Shown: in pieces, positions 9,158-17,874 of the stretch
Layout: each line of letters opens with the position of its first letter
Position numbering within the stretch: position 1 is the first letter of the stretch
NCBI GenBank assembly: GCA_964446285.1
Contig: CAYUNT010000008.1
Span: forward strand, 1 to 46,330
Direction: 5' to 3'
Length of the DNA: 46,330 bases
Source of the DNA: CAYUNT01 sp964446285
GTDB lineage: Bacteria; Sumerlaeota; Sumerlaeia; SLMS01; CAYUNT01
The notes under the pieces: model-generated
What the model was told of the DNA's origin: nothing
Seen by the model: the letters and a program-made list of their open reading frames with translations, nothing else
The model's database searches: none
Position numbers and translations under genes: made by a program

Positions 9158-10456
9158 TTATTCATACAAAATCCACGAAGGCGCAGAGGCTGTGGGAATT
9201 TCATACAGATACACAGCGCCCGAATGCGCGCCGTTCTGATTATCCCACTCGGCTCCAATGGCGATCAGATTGCCAAGGATGGCTGTGGCATTGCCAAACC
9301 GCGCGTTGGGATTCGCGTCGGAGGGGACGATCTTTGCCGCCTGACGCCACACTCCGTCCGACGCGCGCCGGAACAAATAAGCCGCGCCGCCATCCAGCGC
9401 TCCGTCGTCGCAACCCATCGCGCCGATTACCATCAAGCCGCCGTCAATCGACACAGACATTCCAAAATAATCGCTCTCTTTGGCGTCCGAAGCAGTCAAT
9501 TTGGCGGTTTGCGTCCAGATTCCGCCCACCTTCTCAAACAAATAGACAGACCCAGTGTCTATGCCTGCCGGTCCATCATCAAGGAACGCGCCCACGGCAA
9601 TCAGTCCGTCCTGAATGGCAACCCATTCGCCAAAGCGGTCATCCGGGGCGGCGTCCGAGGCTTCGAGTTTGGCCGTCTGAACCCAGGTGGCGCCCGCGCC
9701 CGTGCGTTCATACACATAAGCCGCGCCCGAATTCACCCCGCCTGTGGCGTCGTTCAAGAACGATCCGATAACGATCGTCGTGCCCGAGATGGCCAAATGC
9801 TGGGCGAAGTAATCCTCCGCCGCGCCGTCAGAAGGCAGCAACTTCTGGCGTTCGATCCAGTCGCTCCCCGAACGTTCATACACATAAGCCCCGCCTGCAT
9901 CCAGGCCGAGGTCATCGGGGAATCCGCCGACCACGATCAAGTCGCCATCCATCGCGAGCGAACGCCCAATGGCATCGTAGGGGGCGTTGTCGGCTGGAAT
10001 GCAAAGGTGGGTTTGCTGCCAGGTGTTCCCGGATTTTTCAAAGATGAAAAGGCCGCCGCTGTCAAATCCCACACCATCAAGCCGGTAATCGCCCACGGCA
10101 AGCAGTCCGTTGCGGATGGCGACGGCGCGGCCCAGTTTATCCGATGTCTGAGGATTGTTGTGCTTGACCTTTGCGGTTTGCGCCCAGCCGCCTGAAGTCC
10201 GCTCGTAAACATACACCGCGCCCGAACTGCTGGCAATGTCGTCCACCCAGATCGCCCCGACCGCCACGGTGTCGGTGTCGAGGGCGAGGGCAATGCCAAA
10301 TTCATCGCCAGCGGAACCGTCCGAAGCGACGAGTTTTGTTTCTGAAAGCGCCCATGCAAATGAAAACATCAACGCGAACAGCCCCCCCGCAAGCAGGCAT
10401 TTCCGCGCTGCTGATTGCGCCAAGACAAGCCCTGGCAAAAACGGCTGGAAAATCAT
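9158..10456 (-). CDS. Secreted FG-GAP repeat beta-propeller protein
   Basis: This 432-residue protein starts with a Sec signal peptide (hydrophobic core CLLAGGLFALMFSFAWA, likely cut just after) and then has seven repeats of about 55 residues. Each has a D-x-FG-x-x-V/L-A turn, an I-A-V/I-GA strand and a SGAVYVYER strand: the FG-GAP integrin-propeller pattern. The repeats are DEFGIAL, DKLGRAV, DAIGRSL, DYFAQHL, DRFGEWV, DYFGMSV and ARFGNAT, which would close a seven-bladed propeller. The ATG at 10456 follows GAAAGGA at ideal spacing; an upstream TTG at 10477 is less likely. The protein is probably extracellular or periplasmic and binds protein or calcium; no catalytic domain is visible. Its last codons overlap a dispersed repeat (9162-9185), so the C-terminal tail may be a later acquisition. 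Confidence 0.85.
   Translation of the reverse strand: MIFQPFLPGLVLAQSAARKCLLAGGLFALMFSFAWALSETKLVASDGSAGDEFGIALALDTDTVAVGAIWVDDIASSSGAVYVYERTSGGWAQTAKVKHNNPQTSDKLGRAVAIRNGLLAVGDYRLDGVGFDSGGLFIFEKSGNTWQQTHLCIPADNAPYDAIGRSLAMDGDLIVVGGFPDDLGLDAGGAYVYERSGSDWIERQKLLPSDGAAEDYFAQHLAISGTTIVIGSFLNDATGGVNSGAAYVYERTGAGATWVQTAKLEASDAAPDDRFGEWVAIQDGLIAVGAFLDDGPAGIDTGSVYLFEKVGGIWTQTAKLTASDAKESDYFGMSVSIDGGLMVIGAMGCDDGALDGGAAYLFRRASDGVWRQAAKIVPSDANPNARFGNATAILGNLIAIGAEWDNQNGAHSGAVYLYEIPTASAPSWILYE
9162..9185 (-). repeat. Dispersed repeat, TGCG-CTT-GTGG type, copy 2
   Basis: Read on the minus strand this 24-base segment runs from TGCGCCTTCGTGG to TTTTGTATGA, and matches 5718-5740. It encodes the final residues (…SWILYE) of the FG-GAP protein and ends next to its TAA stop. 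Confidence 0.45.
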
Positions 10457-10660
10457 GAAAAATCCTTTCAGAAACAAAAGTGCAATCAGCCCCGCCTCCG
10501 GGAGTTAATAGTGGTCAAACGGGCTTCGCAGGCAAGAAGAACCATCAAGGTTGCGCGTGCAAGGTCGCGCATCGGGGAACTCTGCGCCCAATGCAATTCA
10601 TTCGGCACACGAGAAGAATTTCGGCATCTGCCTTGGCGCTTTGGCACTGGAGAAGCCGCT

Positions 10661-11719
10661 TTATTTTTTCCGGTTTGCCAGAAGGTGAATGAAAATTTCC
10701 AGGCGGCTGCGCAGCGGAACAGGCAAACGCCCAAGTGTGTTCAGGGAATCGGCGCGCAAACGTTCGCACTCGCCGCGGGCTGCCTCCAGAGCGCCGCAAC
10801 GCTCGAAAAGCGCAACGACCCAAGCGACATCCGCGTCTGTCGTGCGCTCGCGCGGCTTGTCAAGAATCGTCCAAAGCCGGATGCGTTCGCGTGCGCCCAG
10901 GCGCGGCGCGGCCCACACCACGCAAAACGAACGCTTGCCCTCGCGAATATCCGACCCGAGTTTGCCGCGGCCTTTGGCTTCGGTCAGATCAATCAGGTCG
11001 TCCTGGATTTGAAAAAGCGGCCCCAGATGCTGGCCCAGGCGCGCCAGATCGTCTAGAACACGCTTGGGCGCGCCCGCCACAATCGCGCCGCCGAGCATGG
11101 GCGCGGACAGATAGAATCCTGTCTTTTCGCGAACCAGGCGGTAGTAATCATCCAAAGTCAGGTCGCGCCGTCCTCGCGCGGAAATATCCAGCGCCTGGCC
11201 GACGTGCGTGTGATCCAGCGTCTCGCTCATCAGGCGCAGCAGGCGCAGCGACGTGGAGGCGCTCAGTCCGCTTGCCGGCGCGTCGAGCAAAGCGGAAAGC
11301 ATTTTGCAAATAAGATAATCGCCGATATTGATCCCATGCGCAATTCCGAATGCTTTATACACGCACGGGCGGTCTCGTCGCTTCTCGTCGCCGTCCTCGA
11401 TGTCGTCGTGAACAAGCGCGAAGTTGTGCATCAATTCGATGGCCAGCGCGAACGGAAGCGCCTTGCGGGGCGGCGCGCCGAGCGCCTTGGCCGTCAGAAG
11501 GCACAACGCAGGGCGGAAGCGCTTTCCACGCGACCTGCGGTCGGGAAGGTCCAAACCAAGCGCGTAAAGCAGTCCATCATGAAGGCAAGCGATTTGTTCT
11601 TCGGAGCGGATCAGGCGTTCGAGTTCCTCGTCAATGAGCGCGCCTGCGCAATCAAGTTCCGCCGCGAATTCATTGGCTGCAATTGGATTTTGTGCCTCGG
11701 CGCCTGGGGGGGCCTTCAT
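10661..11719 (-). CDS. Polyprenyl (farnesyl/geranylgeranyl) diphosphate synthase
   Basis: This trans-isoprenyl diphosphate synthase condenses isopentenyl diphosphate with allylic diphosphates for quinone, carotenoid or undecaprenyl precursors. It has 352 residues. The substrate-binding GKRFRP is near residue 65. The first aspartate-rich motif is HDDIED (a DDxxD form) at about 104-109. The second is QIQDDLIDL near 240. The start codon overlaps the stop of the Gfo/Idh gene in an ATGA junction, so it is the last gene of a GH57-Gfo-prenyl synthase transcription unit. The residues before the first motif (ALVHDD, no bulky aromatic pair) suggest a product longer than farnesyl, but chain length cannot be fixed from this. 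No other isoprenoid gene is nearby. Confidence 0.9.
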   Translation of the reverse strand: MKAPPGAEAQNPIAANEFAAELDCAGALIDEELERLIRSEEQIACLHDGLLYALGLDLPDRRSRGKRFRPALCLLTAKALGAPPRKALPFALAIELMHNFALVHDDIEDGDEKRRDRPCVYKAFGIAHGINIGDYLICKMLSALLDAPASGLSASTSLRLLRLMSETLDHTHVGQALDISARGRRDLTLDDYYRLVREKTGFYLSAPMLGGAIVAGAPKRVLDDLARLGQHLGPLFQIQDDLIDLTEAKGRGKLGSDIREGKRSFCVVWAAPRLGARERIRLWTILDKPRERTTDADVAWVVALFERCGALEAARGECERLRADSLNTLGRLPVPLRSRLEIFIHLLANRKK

Positions 11720-12903
11720 TCCACAACCTCCACCGCCGCCCAGCGGCCCGCGCGCGCGGAACGTTCAACCGCATCCAGAACGGCCTGATTGCGCAGCCCT
11801 TCCACTAAATCCGGCTGCATGGGCGCGCCCGATTCGATGGCATCGAGAAAATCCGCAATGGTGTTGGCGAATGTGTGCTCGTAACCGATCAGGTGTCCAG
11901 GCGGCCACCAATTGCTCATATACGGATGCACCGGCTCCGTGACGAGAATGCGCTTGAATCCCTGGCGTTCGCGCCCCTCGCGCGCATCGAAATGCCACAG
12001 TTCGTTCATCGACTCGAAGTTGAACGCGAGCGAGCCTCTTTCGCCATAAATCTCGAATCCGTGCCAGTTCTTCCGCCCCTGAGCAAATCGCGTGGCTTCG
12101 AAGGTTCCAATGGCCCCGTTCTGGAATTTCGCGATGAACACGGCAGCGTCATCCACGGTGACTTTTCCCATTGGCGTCTCGATTTTCGCGCCAGCCGCCG
12201 TCCGCTTCGATTTCCGCTTTGTCTCCGCTCCCGGCAGCGGGCGTTCGGGTATAAACGTGGCCAGATGCGCCTGCACACTCGCGATTTCGCCTACGAGATA
12301 GCGGCCATAGTCGATGATGTGCGAACCGATGTCGCCGAGCGCGCCGCTTCCGGCCTTGTCTTTTTCGAGCCGCCATACGAGCGGAAATGCCGGATCGACA
12401 ATCCAATCCTGTTGATAAAATGCGCGGAAATGGAAGATGCGCCCTATCTCGTCCTGGTCGATGATTTTGCGCGCAAGCGCCACAGCCGGAATGCGCCGGT
12501 AATTGTGCATGACAATGTGCCGGATGCCGCCCGATGCGCGCCGCACGGCCGCCACCATTGCCTTTGCCTCGCGAAGCGTGTTGGCAATTGGCTTTTCGCA
12601 GATGATATGCTTGCCCGCCCGCGCCGCGGCGATCACCTGCTCCTTGTGCGCCCAACCCGGCGTCGAAACATCCACAATAGCCACATCGTCGCGCTCGATG
12701 GCCCGCCGCCAATCTGTTTCGCACTCCTCCCAGCCCAATTGTTCGGCGGCCGCGCGCAAAGGCGCCTCGGTCCGCCCGGCCAGCACCTTCATGCGCGGGC
12801 GCAGGCGCGTATTGAAATGCTGCTGCACATGACGATAGGCTGTCGAATGCGCCCGCCCCATGAACGCATAACCCAGCAGCGCAATTCCTATGTCTTTCCT
12901 CAT
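11716..12903 (-). CDS. Gfo/Idh/MocA family oxidoreductase
   Basis: This 395-residue protein has the N-terminal NAD(P)-binding fold of the glucose-fructose/inositol dehydrogenase family: IALLGYAFMGRAHSTAYRHV at about 6-25 and the catalytic-site EKPIANT near residue 100. The C-terminal half has the family's open-faced sheet, with HNYRRIPA and GDIGSHIIDYGRYLVG (whose Asp and His normally act in catalysis). The substrate is a sugar or cyclitol that cannot be named from the sequence. The gene begins 24 bases after the GH57 gene ends and overlaps the polyprenyl synthase start, so all three are likely co-transcribed. This ties it loosely to polysaccharide metabolism. Confidence 0.9.
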   Translation of the reverse strand: MRKDIGIALLGYAFMGRAHSTAYRHVQQHFNTRLRPRMKVLAGRTEAPLRAAAEQLGWEECETDWRRAIERDDVAIVDVSTPGWAHKEQVIAAARAGKHIICEKPIANTLREAKAMVAAVRRASGGIRHIVMHNYRRIPAVALARKIIDQDEIGRIFHFRAFYQQDWIVDPAFPLVWRLEKDKAGSGALGDIGSHIIDYGRYLVGEIASVQAHLATFIPERPLPGAETKRKSKRTAAGAKIETPMGKVTVDDAAVFIAKFQNGAIGTFEATRFAQGRKNWHGFEIYGERGSLAFNFESMNELWHFDAREGRERQGFKRILVTEPVHPYMSNWWPPGHLIGYEHTFANTIADFLDAIESGAPMQPDLVEGLRNQAVLDAVERSARAGRWAAVEVVE

Positions 12904-12927
12904 GATTCCGGCGCCCGCCTTTCTCGA

Positions 12928-14529
12928 TCAATCCGCATAAACGCGATAATCGATATTCGGGAAAATGTTGTCAGACGTTTCCAGGTGGCGCAGATAGTTC
13001 TCGTCAATCTCGCCGCGCTCGATCATCTGCCACAAATCCGTAAACCGCAGCACATGATCCTTGGTGCGCCGCACGGCGTAATCGACCACCGTGCCCGTCT
13101 TCATGATAAAGGCCCAGTCGCTCGATTGCGCCAGAACAAGTTCTCGCGCGGCCTGGTTGAGCGCGCGCCGTTGCAGTTCCGACGGCTCGCGAAATTTATT
13201 CGCCAGGCCGATCATTCGCTCGGCGGCCTTGTGAAGGTGCCGGTAAATCCAGTCGTTCGATCCCTCCAGCCACACCTCCGAATATCCCTTGTAGCCCCAC
13301 GATGAATACGACGGCACGGCCACTTGATTCACAGGATACATTTCGAGATATTCGCGCGGAGTGATTGTCTTCACCGTTTTTTGATCGAAGTGCATTTTCC
13401 TAAGCAGGAACTCGATAAACGCCGGCCCCTCATACCACCAGTGGCCGAAAAGTTCCGCGTCGTAGCACGACGTAACAAGAGGACGGCGGTCCATTAGCGA
13501 AGCAAGATGTTCGATTTGTTTCTCGCGGTTATACATGAAGTTTCCGGCGTGCGAAGCGGCCGCTTCCATCGCATCGTGTTCGCTGTAAGGCTGCTTGTGC
13601 TGCAACTCGACGCGCCCCGTGATCTTGAAATACTTGATGCCCGTCTGCATCCGCAACCCCGTCGGGTGGATATATGGCGCGATGTAATCGAGCGGCAGAT
13701 CGTATCCGATGTCGCGGTAAAACTCGCGGTAGCGCGCATCGCCCGGATAGCCTTCCTCGGCGCTCCAGACTGCCTTGCCCGTTTCGATGTCGCGCCCGAA
13801 CGCCGCCACGCCCGATGGACAGTAAATCGGCGCGAAAATGCCGTATTTCGGCCGGCGCGAGGCAAACAAAATCCCATGCGTATCGACAAAGAAAAAGCGG
13901 ACACCATTGCGGCGCAAAATATCGTCCAAACCTGGATAATATCCGCATTCGGCGTTCCAGATTCCGCGCGGACGGCGCCCAAAATGCTCCTGATAATGCG
14001 CGCACGCGATCGCCACCTGCGCCCGCACGGCGTTCGGATGCACCTGCAGCAGCGGCGCGAAACCGTGCGTCGCCCCGCAGGTCAGAATCTCCAGATACCC
14101 CCCGTCCTGAAACAGTTTGAACCCGCGCACGAGATTGTGCCCGTAGCGGTCCACAAACGTCTCGCGGCACTCGTGGAATTTGCGCAAATACATCCGCGCC
14201 GTATCGTTAATCTGCGGCTCGTGGCGAGTCCGCTCGACTTCCTTCTCGGCCAGTTCGATCAACCGCTCGATGTGGTGAACATAGCGGTCTTGCAGGAGTT
14301 TGTCTGTCAGCATCGAGACCAGCGGCGGCGTCAGCGACATCGTCAGACGCCACTCGACCCCGTCATGCACCAGCCGCTCCATCATGCGAAGCAGCGGAAT
14401 ATAGGTTTCCGTGATCGCCTCGTGAAACCAATCCTCTTCGAGCGGTTCATTCCATTCCGGATGGCGCACAAAAGGCAGATGCGCGTGCAAAACCAGATTC
14501 AAGTATCCGAGAGGTTGCGATTGATTCAT
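12928..14529 (-). CDS. GH57 1,4-alpha-glucan branching enzyme
   Basis: This cytoplasmic glycoside hydrolase family 57 enzyme forms alpha-1,6 branches in glycogen-like glucans. It has 533 residues, the size of the TK1436-type branching enzymes with their C-terminal DUF1957 helical domain. The first conserved block is LHAHLPFVRHPE (residues 14-25). The predicted nucleophile is Glu194 in GIWNAECGYYPG and the acid/base is Asp357 in CYDAELFGHWWYEG, both exactly in the branching-enzyme context. The helical domain spans about 430-533. A DUF4912 gene precedes it (171 bases away, with a terminator between), a pairing I recall from other bacterial genomes. No glycogen synthase or phosphorylase is in the window. 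Confidence 0.9.
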   Translation of the reverse strand: MNQSQPLGYLNLVLHAHLPFVRHPEWNEPLEEDWFHEAITETYIPLLRMMERLVHDGVEWRLTMSLTPPLVSMLTDKLLQDRYVHHIERLIELAEKEVERTRHEPQINDTARMYLRKFHECRETFVDRYGHNLVRGFKLFQDGGYLEILTCGATHGFAPLLQVHPNAVRAQVAIACAHYQEHFGRRPRGIWNAECGYYPGLDDILRRNGVRFFFVDTHGILFASRRPKYGIFAPIYCPSGVAAFGRDIETGKAVWSAEEGYPGDARYREFYRDIGYDLPLDYIAPYIHPTGLRMQTGIKYFKITGRVELQHKQPYSEHDAMEAAASHAGNFMYNREKQIEHLASLMDRRPLVTSCYDAELFGHWWYEGPAFIEFLLRKMHFDQKTVKTITPREYLEMYPVNQVAVPSYSSWGYKGYSEVWLEGSNDWIYRHLHKAAERMIGLANKFREPSELQRRALNQAARELVLAQSSDWAFIMKTGTVVDYAVRRTKDHVLRFTDLWQMIERGEIDENYLRHLETSDNIFPNIDYRVYAD

Positions 14530-14619
14530 GATCGGCGTCGCTCCATGCGGCGGAATGGGAATCGGCAGTATTCACGCAGGCAATCACAGCAGAGGATCAT
14601 AGAGGATTAAGGCAAAACT

Positions 14620-14649
14620 CCCCGCACGGATTGCGGTTTTCCGGCGGGG
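14620..14649 (-). terminator. Rho-independent terminator after the DUF4912 gene
   Basis: CCCCGC at 14620-14625 and CGGA at 14627-14630 pair with TCCG (14640-14643) and GCGGGG (14644-14649), leaving one bulged A. On the minus strand the stem is followed by AGTTTTGCC. It separates the DUF4912 gene from the GH57 gene downstream, so the two may be only partly co-transcribed. Confidence 0.65.
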
Positions 14650-14700
14650 ATGTTCTGCTCGGATTCATTATTGAACAGGCGTGGGCGCGAAGGGGGCGCA

Positions 14701-16182
14701 CTATCGCGTCTTCCGGCTGACAACCGGAGTGATTTCGCGCGTTTCAGCGCCATCGGCGCTTGTGGCGCGCACGGGCATTTCGATCACCCCGTCGGGGAAG
14801 GCAAACCGCGCGTGAAATGTCCCGTCAGGAGACAACTGGATGGGTTTCCCCTGAAGAGTCAAATGCGCGTCAGGCTCCGTCGCCCCGTAGATGATGACTT
14901 CGCAATCCACTCGAAGCCAAAATCCGCGCGGCTTTTCGGGGCGCGTGACAGAACCGGAAGCGCCCGACCACATTCCGCTGCCCACCCATTGGCGGCGCAA
15001 TTCCTGAACAATTTCCTCGCCCGGGCGGCGCAACACGTCCGCTGACCCGGCCTGCTCGCGCAGGCGCAAACCGCCTGACATGCGGAAAATTTCGGCGAAC
15101 TGCTCCTCGCTTACGCTCATCCACTGCTCGTCCGTCTGCGGCGACATTCCTTGCGGCGGCGAGGAAATCGCATTCGAACGCGCAATGATCACAAAATCGC
15201 CGTCGTCGTCATACATTCCGAGGTCCACAATGTAGGCGCGCGACGGTTCGGGAACGCGCAGATACCACGAAGCGGCCATGTCATTGACGGCCACATCGTA
15301 AAACGAATGGGCGTTTGTGCCATCGAAATGAATATCCGTCACATCGTAAACGCGCAAAGCCATGGCGCGCTGATGCGCCCCGCGCGGAATTCCCAGTTCG
15401 GCGCGGCGATGCGAACCGATTTCCCAATAGAGGAATACCCATTCGGGATCGCGAACGAGCGCAACCACCTTTGTGTCGCCGTATTCGAGCGGGAGATCGC
15501 GCTGGAATGTCGGTGGCATGGATGCGGCAAGCGGCGCAGAGGGCGGCGCGGGAGAAAGAGGCCCCGAGGTCGGACGATCCGCCACGGCGGATTCCGGAAC
15601 AATCGCCGGCGGAATTGCAGCCTTGCCTTTGGATTTTGATGCGGCGGGCTTTCGCGCGGGCTTGGATGCGGCCGCAGGCTTGGCGGCGGCGGGTTTCTTG
15701 GCCGCAACCGGTTTGGGGACCGCTGCAGGCTTGGCGGCGGCGGGTTTTTTCGCCACGGCAGGCTTTTTGGCCTTAGCAGATTTTTCTGCCTCAGGCTTTT
15801 TCGCAGTCTTTTCCGCGCTGGCGGCGGGGCCTTTTGCCTCCGCCTTTGGCGGCGCGGTCTTTTTCGCAGCCGGCTTCGGAGTAGAAGCGGAAGCGGGCTT
15901 GACGGCGGACTTGGCAGCAACGGGCGGCTTTACCGCAGGTGCGCCGGACGCAACAGGCGCTTTGGCCGGAGCGGCGGGCGCAGCAGGCGCGGCGGATGCC
16001 TTGGCTTTCGCGGGCGCGGGTTTGGGCGGTTCTGATTTCGCCTTCGCGGCGGACTCTTTCACCTTGGAAACCGCTGGCGGCGGCGGAACTGGCGCAGCGG
16101 AAGCCTTGGCCGTGATTTTCTTCACGGCAGGTTCCGTCTTTTTCACAAGAGGCTTCGCCTCATCTTTTTTCTTGCTGGCCAT
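14701..16182 (-). CDS. DUF4912 protein with long Ala/Lys/Pro-rich N-terminal tail
   Basis: The 493-residue product has two parts. Residues 1-225 are low-complexity Ala, Lys and Pro, with many AKKPAAAKP-like units that resemble bacterial histone H1-like tails. Residues 230-440 carry the DUF4912 domain (DTKVVALVRDPEWVFLYWEIG and the later DMAASWYLRVPEPSRAYIVDLG), a fold likened to carbohydrate-binding modules. The last 60 residues (LTLQGKPIQLSPDGTF…FPDGVIEMPVRATSADG) look like a small beta domain. There is no signal peptide or membrane segment, so it is cytoplasmic. The AAGGAG ribosome-binding site lies 11 bases before the ATG. Beside a GH57 branching enzyme it may bind polysaccharide, the basic tail giving a nucleic-acid or polyphosphate grip; that is inference. 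Confidence 0.82.
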   Translation of the reverse strand: MASKKKDEAKPLVKKTEPAVKKITAKASAAPVPPPPAVSKVKESAAKAKSEPPKPAPAKAKASAAPAAPAAPAKAPVASGAPAVKPPVAAKSAVKPASASTPKPAAKKTAPPKAEAKGPAASAEKTAKKPEAEKSAKAKKPAVAKKPAAAKPAAVPKPVAAKKPAAAKPAAASKPARKPAASKSKGKAAIPPAIVPESAVADRPTSGPLSPAPPSAPLAASMPPTFQRDLPLEYGDTKVVALVRDPEWVFLYWEIGSHRRAELGIPRGAHQRAMALRVYDVTDIHFDGTNAHSFYDVAVNDMAASWYLRVPEPSRAYIVDLGMYDDDGDFVIIARSNAISSPPQGMSPQTDEQWMSVSEEQFAEIFRMSGGLRLREQAGSADVLRRPGEEIVQELRRQWVGSGMWSGASGSVTRPEKPRGFWLRVDCEVIIYGATEPDAHLTLQGKPIQLSPDGTFHARFAFPDGVIEMPVRATSADGAETREITPVVSRKTR

Positions 16183-16554
16183 GATCGGGGAATCTCCTTT
16201 CCTCGATAATCCTCACGCTATGAATCTGAGGGTTTCGCGGGAGTCCGTCAAGCATATCCTCAAATCATCTTGCATTGTTTCGAATCATCGGAAGGCGGCG
16301 TTGAAGATGAATTATTATGATAATTGCCTGGGATGAAAACAGGCGATTCTCGCCCGCCCCCGCCTGAAGCAGGCAAAAAGCTTGGCTTGTGGACCATACG
16401 CCGCCCCGCAAAGCAAGCAAAAAGAGGAATTGTGAAATTAGTCACAATAATTGTGCCAATTTTCACAATTCAAGCAAAGGACTATTGCTCCCCCCAGCGA
16501 ACAAGTGCTTTCCCCTTCCGCTCAAAAGTGTCAATATCCCGCTTTGCGAACTCT
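16183..16554. other. 372-base gap between ribD and the DUF4912 gene
   Basis: No gene is supported here. It contains the nested TTGTG palindrome at 16428-16470 and a smaller perfect palindrome, AATTAT-TATG-ATAATT, at 16310-16325. It is notably AT-rich compared with the flanking genes and probably contains the DUF4912 promoter. Confidence 0.55.
16428..16470. promoter_or_regulatory. Nested palindrome built of TTGTG half-sites
   Basis: AATTGTGAAA (16428-16437) and TTTCACAATT (16461-16470) are perfect 10-base arms. Between them CACAAT-A-ATTGTG (16443-16455) is another perfect inverted repeat. Four TTGTG half-sites in alternating orientation therefore lie in 43 bases, as in a multi-dimer operator. 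It sits about 250 bases before the DUF4912 start and 85 bases after the ribD stop. A terminator role is less likely because there is no clean T-run. Confidence 0.5.
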
Positions 16555-17769
16555 CTATGGCAAATTCTCACCCCAATCAAGAATTCCCTCAATCCGAATG
16601 TCCTGTCCGCCTTGGGCTATGCAAACTTTGCCTAGCCGCACGGCATCCGCCGCCCGCGAGACGGCCACGCCATCCCCCACAAGCAAGCCGCCCAGCGCGC
16701 CCTCGCCCGAACCCATCAGCAAAGGCGCGGCGTAAATCACCACGCGGTTGACTAGCCGCGCGGCGAAAAACGATCCCGCCAGCCGGCGTCCGCCTTCCAC
16801 AAATACCGATTGGATTTCCATTGCCGCCAGCGCATCGAGAAGCGGTCCAAGCGCCACTCCTCCCCCGCTTCTGCTCCTGTCCGTTTTGGAATGCATCGTT
16901 TCCTTGCCTGGCGCAATTTCCAGGACCCGCGCGCCGAGCGCTTCGATTCGCCGCGCCTTTTTCACCGGAGCGGGCGCGCGCGCCGCAATGATTACGCGCT
17001 CGGGATTCTCGCGGAAAATCGCCGCCGTTTCGGAAATTCGCAGCCGCGAATCCACCACGATCCGCCAGGGCGGCGGTCCGTTCCAGCGCGGCAGCCGAAC
17101 GGTCAGAAGCGGATCGTCCGCCAGCGCCGTTCCGATGCCCACGGCCACCGCATCATGCCTCGCGCGCAAAAGGTGCGCATCGCGCCTCGACTCCTCGCCG
17201 GAAATCCAGCGCGCATGGCCCGACGCCGCCGACGTGCATCCATCGAGGCTCATTGCCCATTTCAACGTTACGAACGGCCGCCCCGCCGAGTGGAAATAGT
17301 GATAGCCCGCGTTGATTTCGACCGCCTCTTCCTCGAAAAGTCCCCACCGCGCCTCGATTTTCCCGCCTTCCGCCAGCCGCTCCATTCCGCCACCGCGCAC
17401 GCGCCGGTTGGGGTCGCGCGCCGCCACGATCACGCGCCGGATCCCCGCCCGGAGGATCGCTTCCGTGCAAGGAGGCGTCCGCCCGTGATGATTGCACGGT
17501 TCAAGCGTCACATAAATCGATGCGCCCGCCGCCGAATGTCCCCGGCGCTCGCAATCGCGCAACGCTTCGACTTCGGCGTGTGGCATTCCAGCCCGCCTGT
17601 GGAATCCGCGCCCGAGAATCTGGCCGTCTGGCGCACAAATCACAGCCCCCACCGCCGGATTGGGACGCGTTTTCCCCGCGCCACGCCGCGCCAGCGCCAG
17701 TGCCAATCGCATCAGGCGGCGGTCGTCATCGGTCCAGATTTCATTGGGCGAACGTTCCATCGCGCGCAT
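16555..17769 (-). CDS. ribD: Bifunctional riboflavin deaminase/reductase
   Basis: This cytoplasmic enzyme performs the second and third steps of riboflavin synthesis: zinc-dependent deamination of the pyrimidinedione precursor and NADPH reduction of its ribosyl chain. It has 404 residues. The deaminase zinc site is His64 and Glu66 in PHAEVEAL with Cys92 and Cys101 in LEPCNHHGRTPPC. The reductase half starts near residue 165 with PFVTLKWAMSLDG and includes GIGTALADDPLLTVR and FVEGGRRLAGSF. A second ATG three codons in (17760) is also possible. No other rib gene and no FMN riboswitch is visible nearby. It lies downstream of the thioesterase gene, separated from it by a 21-base-arm palindromic repeat. 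Confidence 0.93.
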   Translation of the reverse strand: MRAMERSPNEIWTDDDRRLMRLALALARRGAGKTRPNPAVGAVICAPDGQILGRGFHRRAGMPHAEVEALRDCERRGHSAAGASIYVTLEPCNHHGRTPPCTEAILRAGIRRVIVAARDPNRRVRGGGMERLAEGGKIEARWGLFEEEAVEINAGYHYFHSAGRPFVTLKWAMSLDGCTSAASGHARWISGEESRRDAHLLRARHDAVAVGIGTALADDPLLTVRLPRWNGPPPWRIVVDSRLRISETAAIFRENPERVIIAARAPAPVKKARRIEALGARVLEIAPGKETMHSKTDRSRSGGGVALGPLLDALAAMEIQSVFVEGGRRLAGSFFAARLVNRVVIYAAPLLMGSGEGALGGLLVGDGVAVSRAADAVRLGKVCIAQGGQDIRIEGILDWGENLP

Positions 17770-17798
17770 GGTTGCGATTCTCGCCTTTCCTTATATTT

Positions 17799-17864
17799 CA
17801 CCGCAGAGACGCAGAGAAAGAAAAACCGCTGTGTTACTCTGCGTTTCTCTGCGCCTCTGCGGTG
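17799..17864. repeat. Large palindromic repeat, CGCAGAGACGCAGAG type
   Basis: Arms of 21 bases at 17799-17819 (CACCGCAGAGACGCAGAG…) and 17844-17864 (…TCTGCGCCTCTGCGGTG) pair at 20 of 21 positions around a 24-base loop. It sits right after the thioesterase stop and before the ribD start, so it may act as a terminator or REP-like element. It resembles the palindrome at 27194-27250 and partial copies at 5718-5740 and 9162-9185. Confidence 0.75.
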
Positions 17865-17874
17865 TATCTTTTTC

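Noticed and set aside
11875..13305. Plus-strand frame of 476 codons
   Set aside because: It spans two real minus-strand genes (Gfo/Idh and GH57), so it is a shadow frame.
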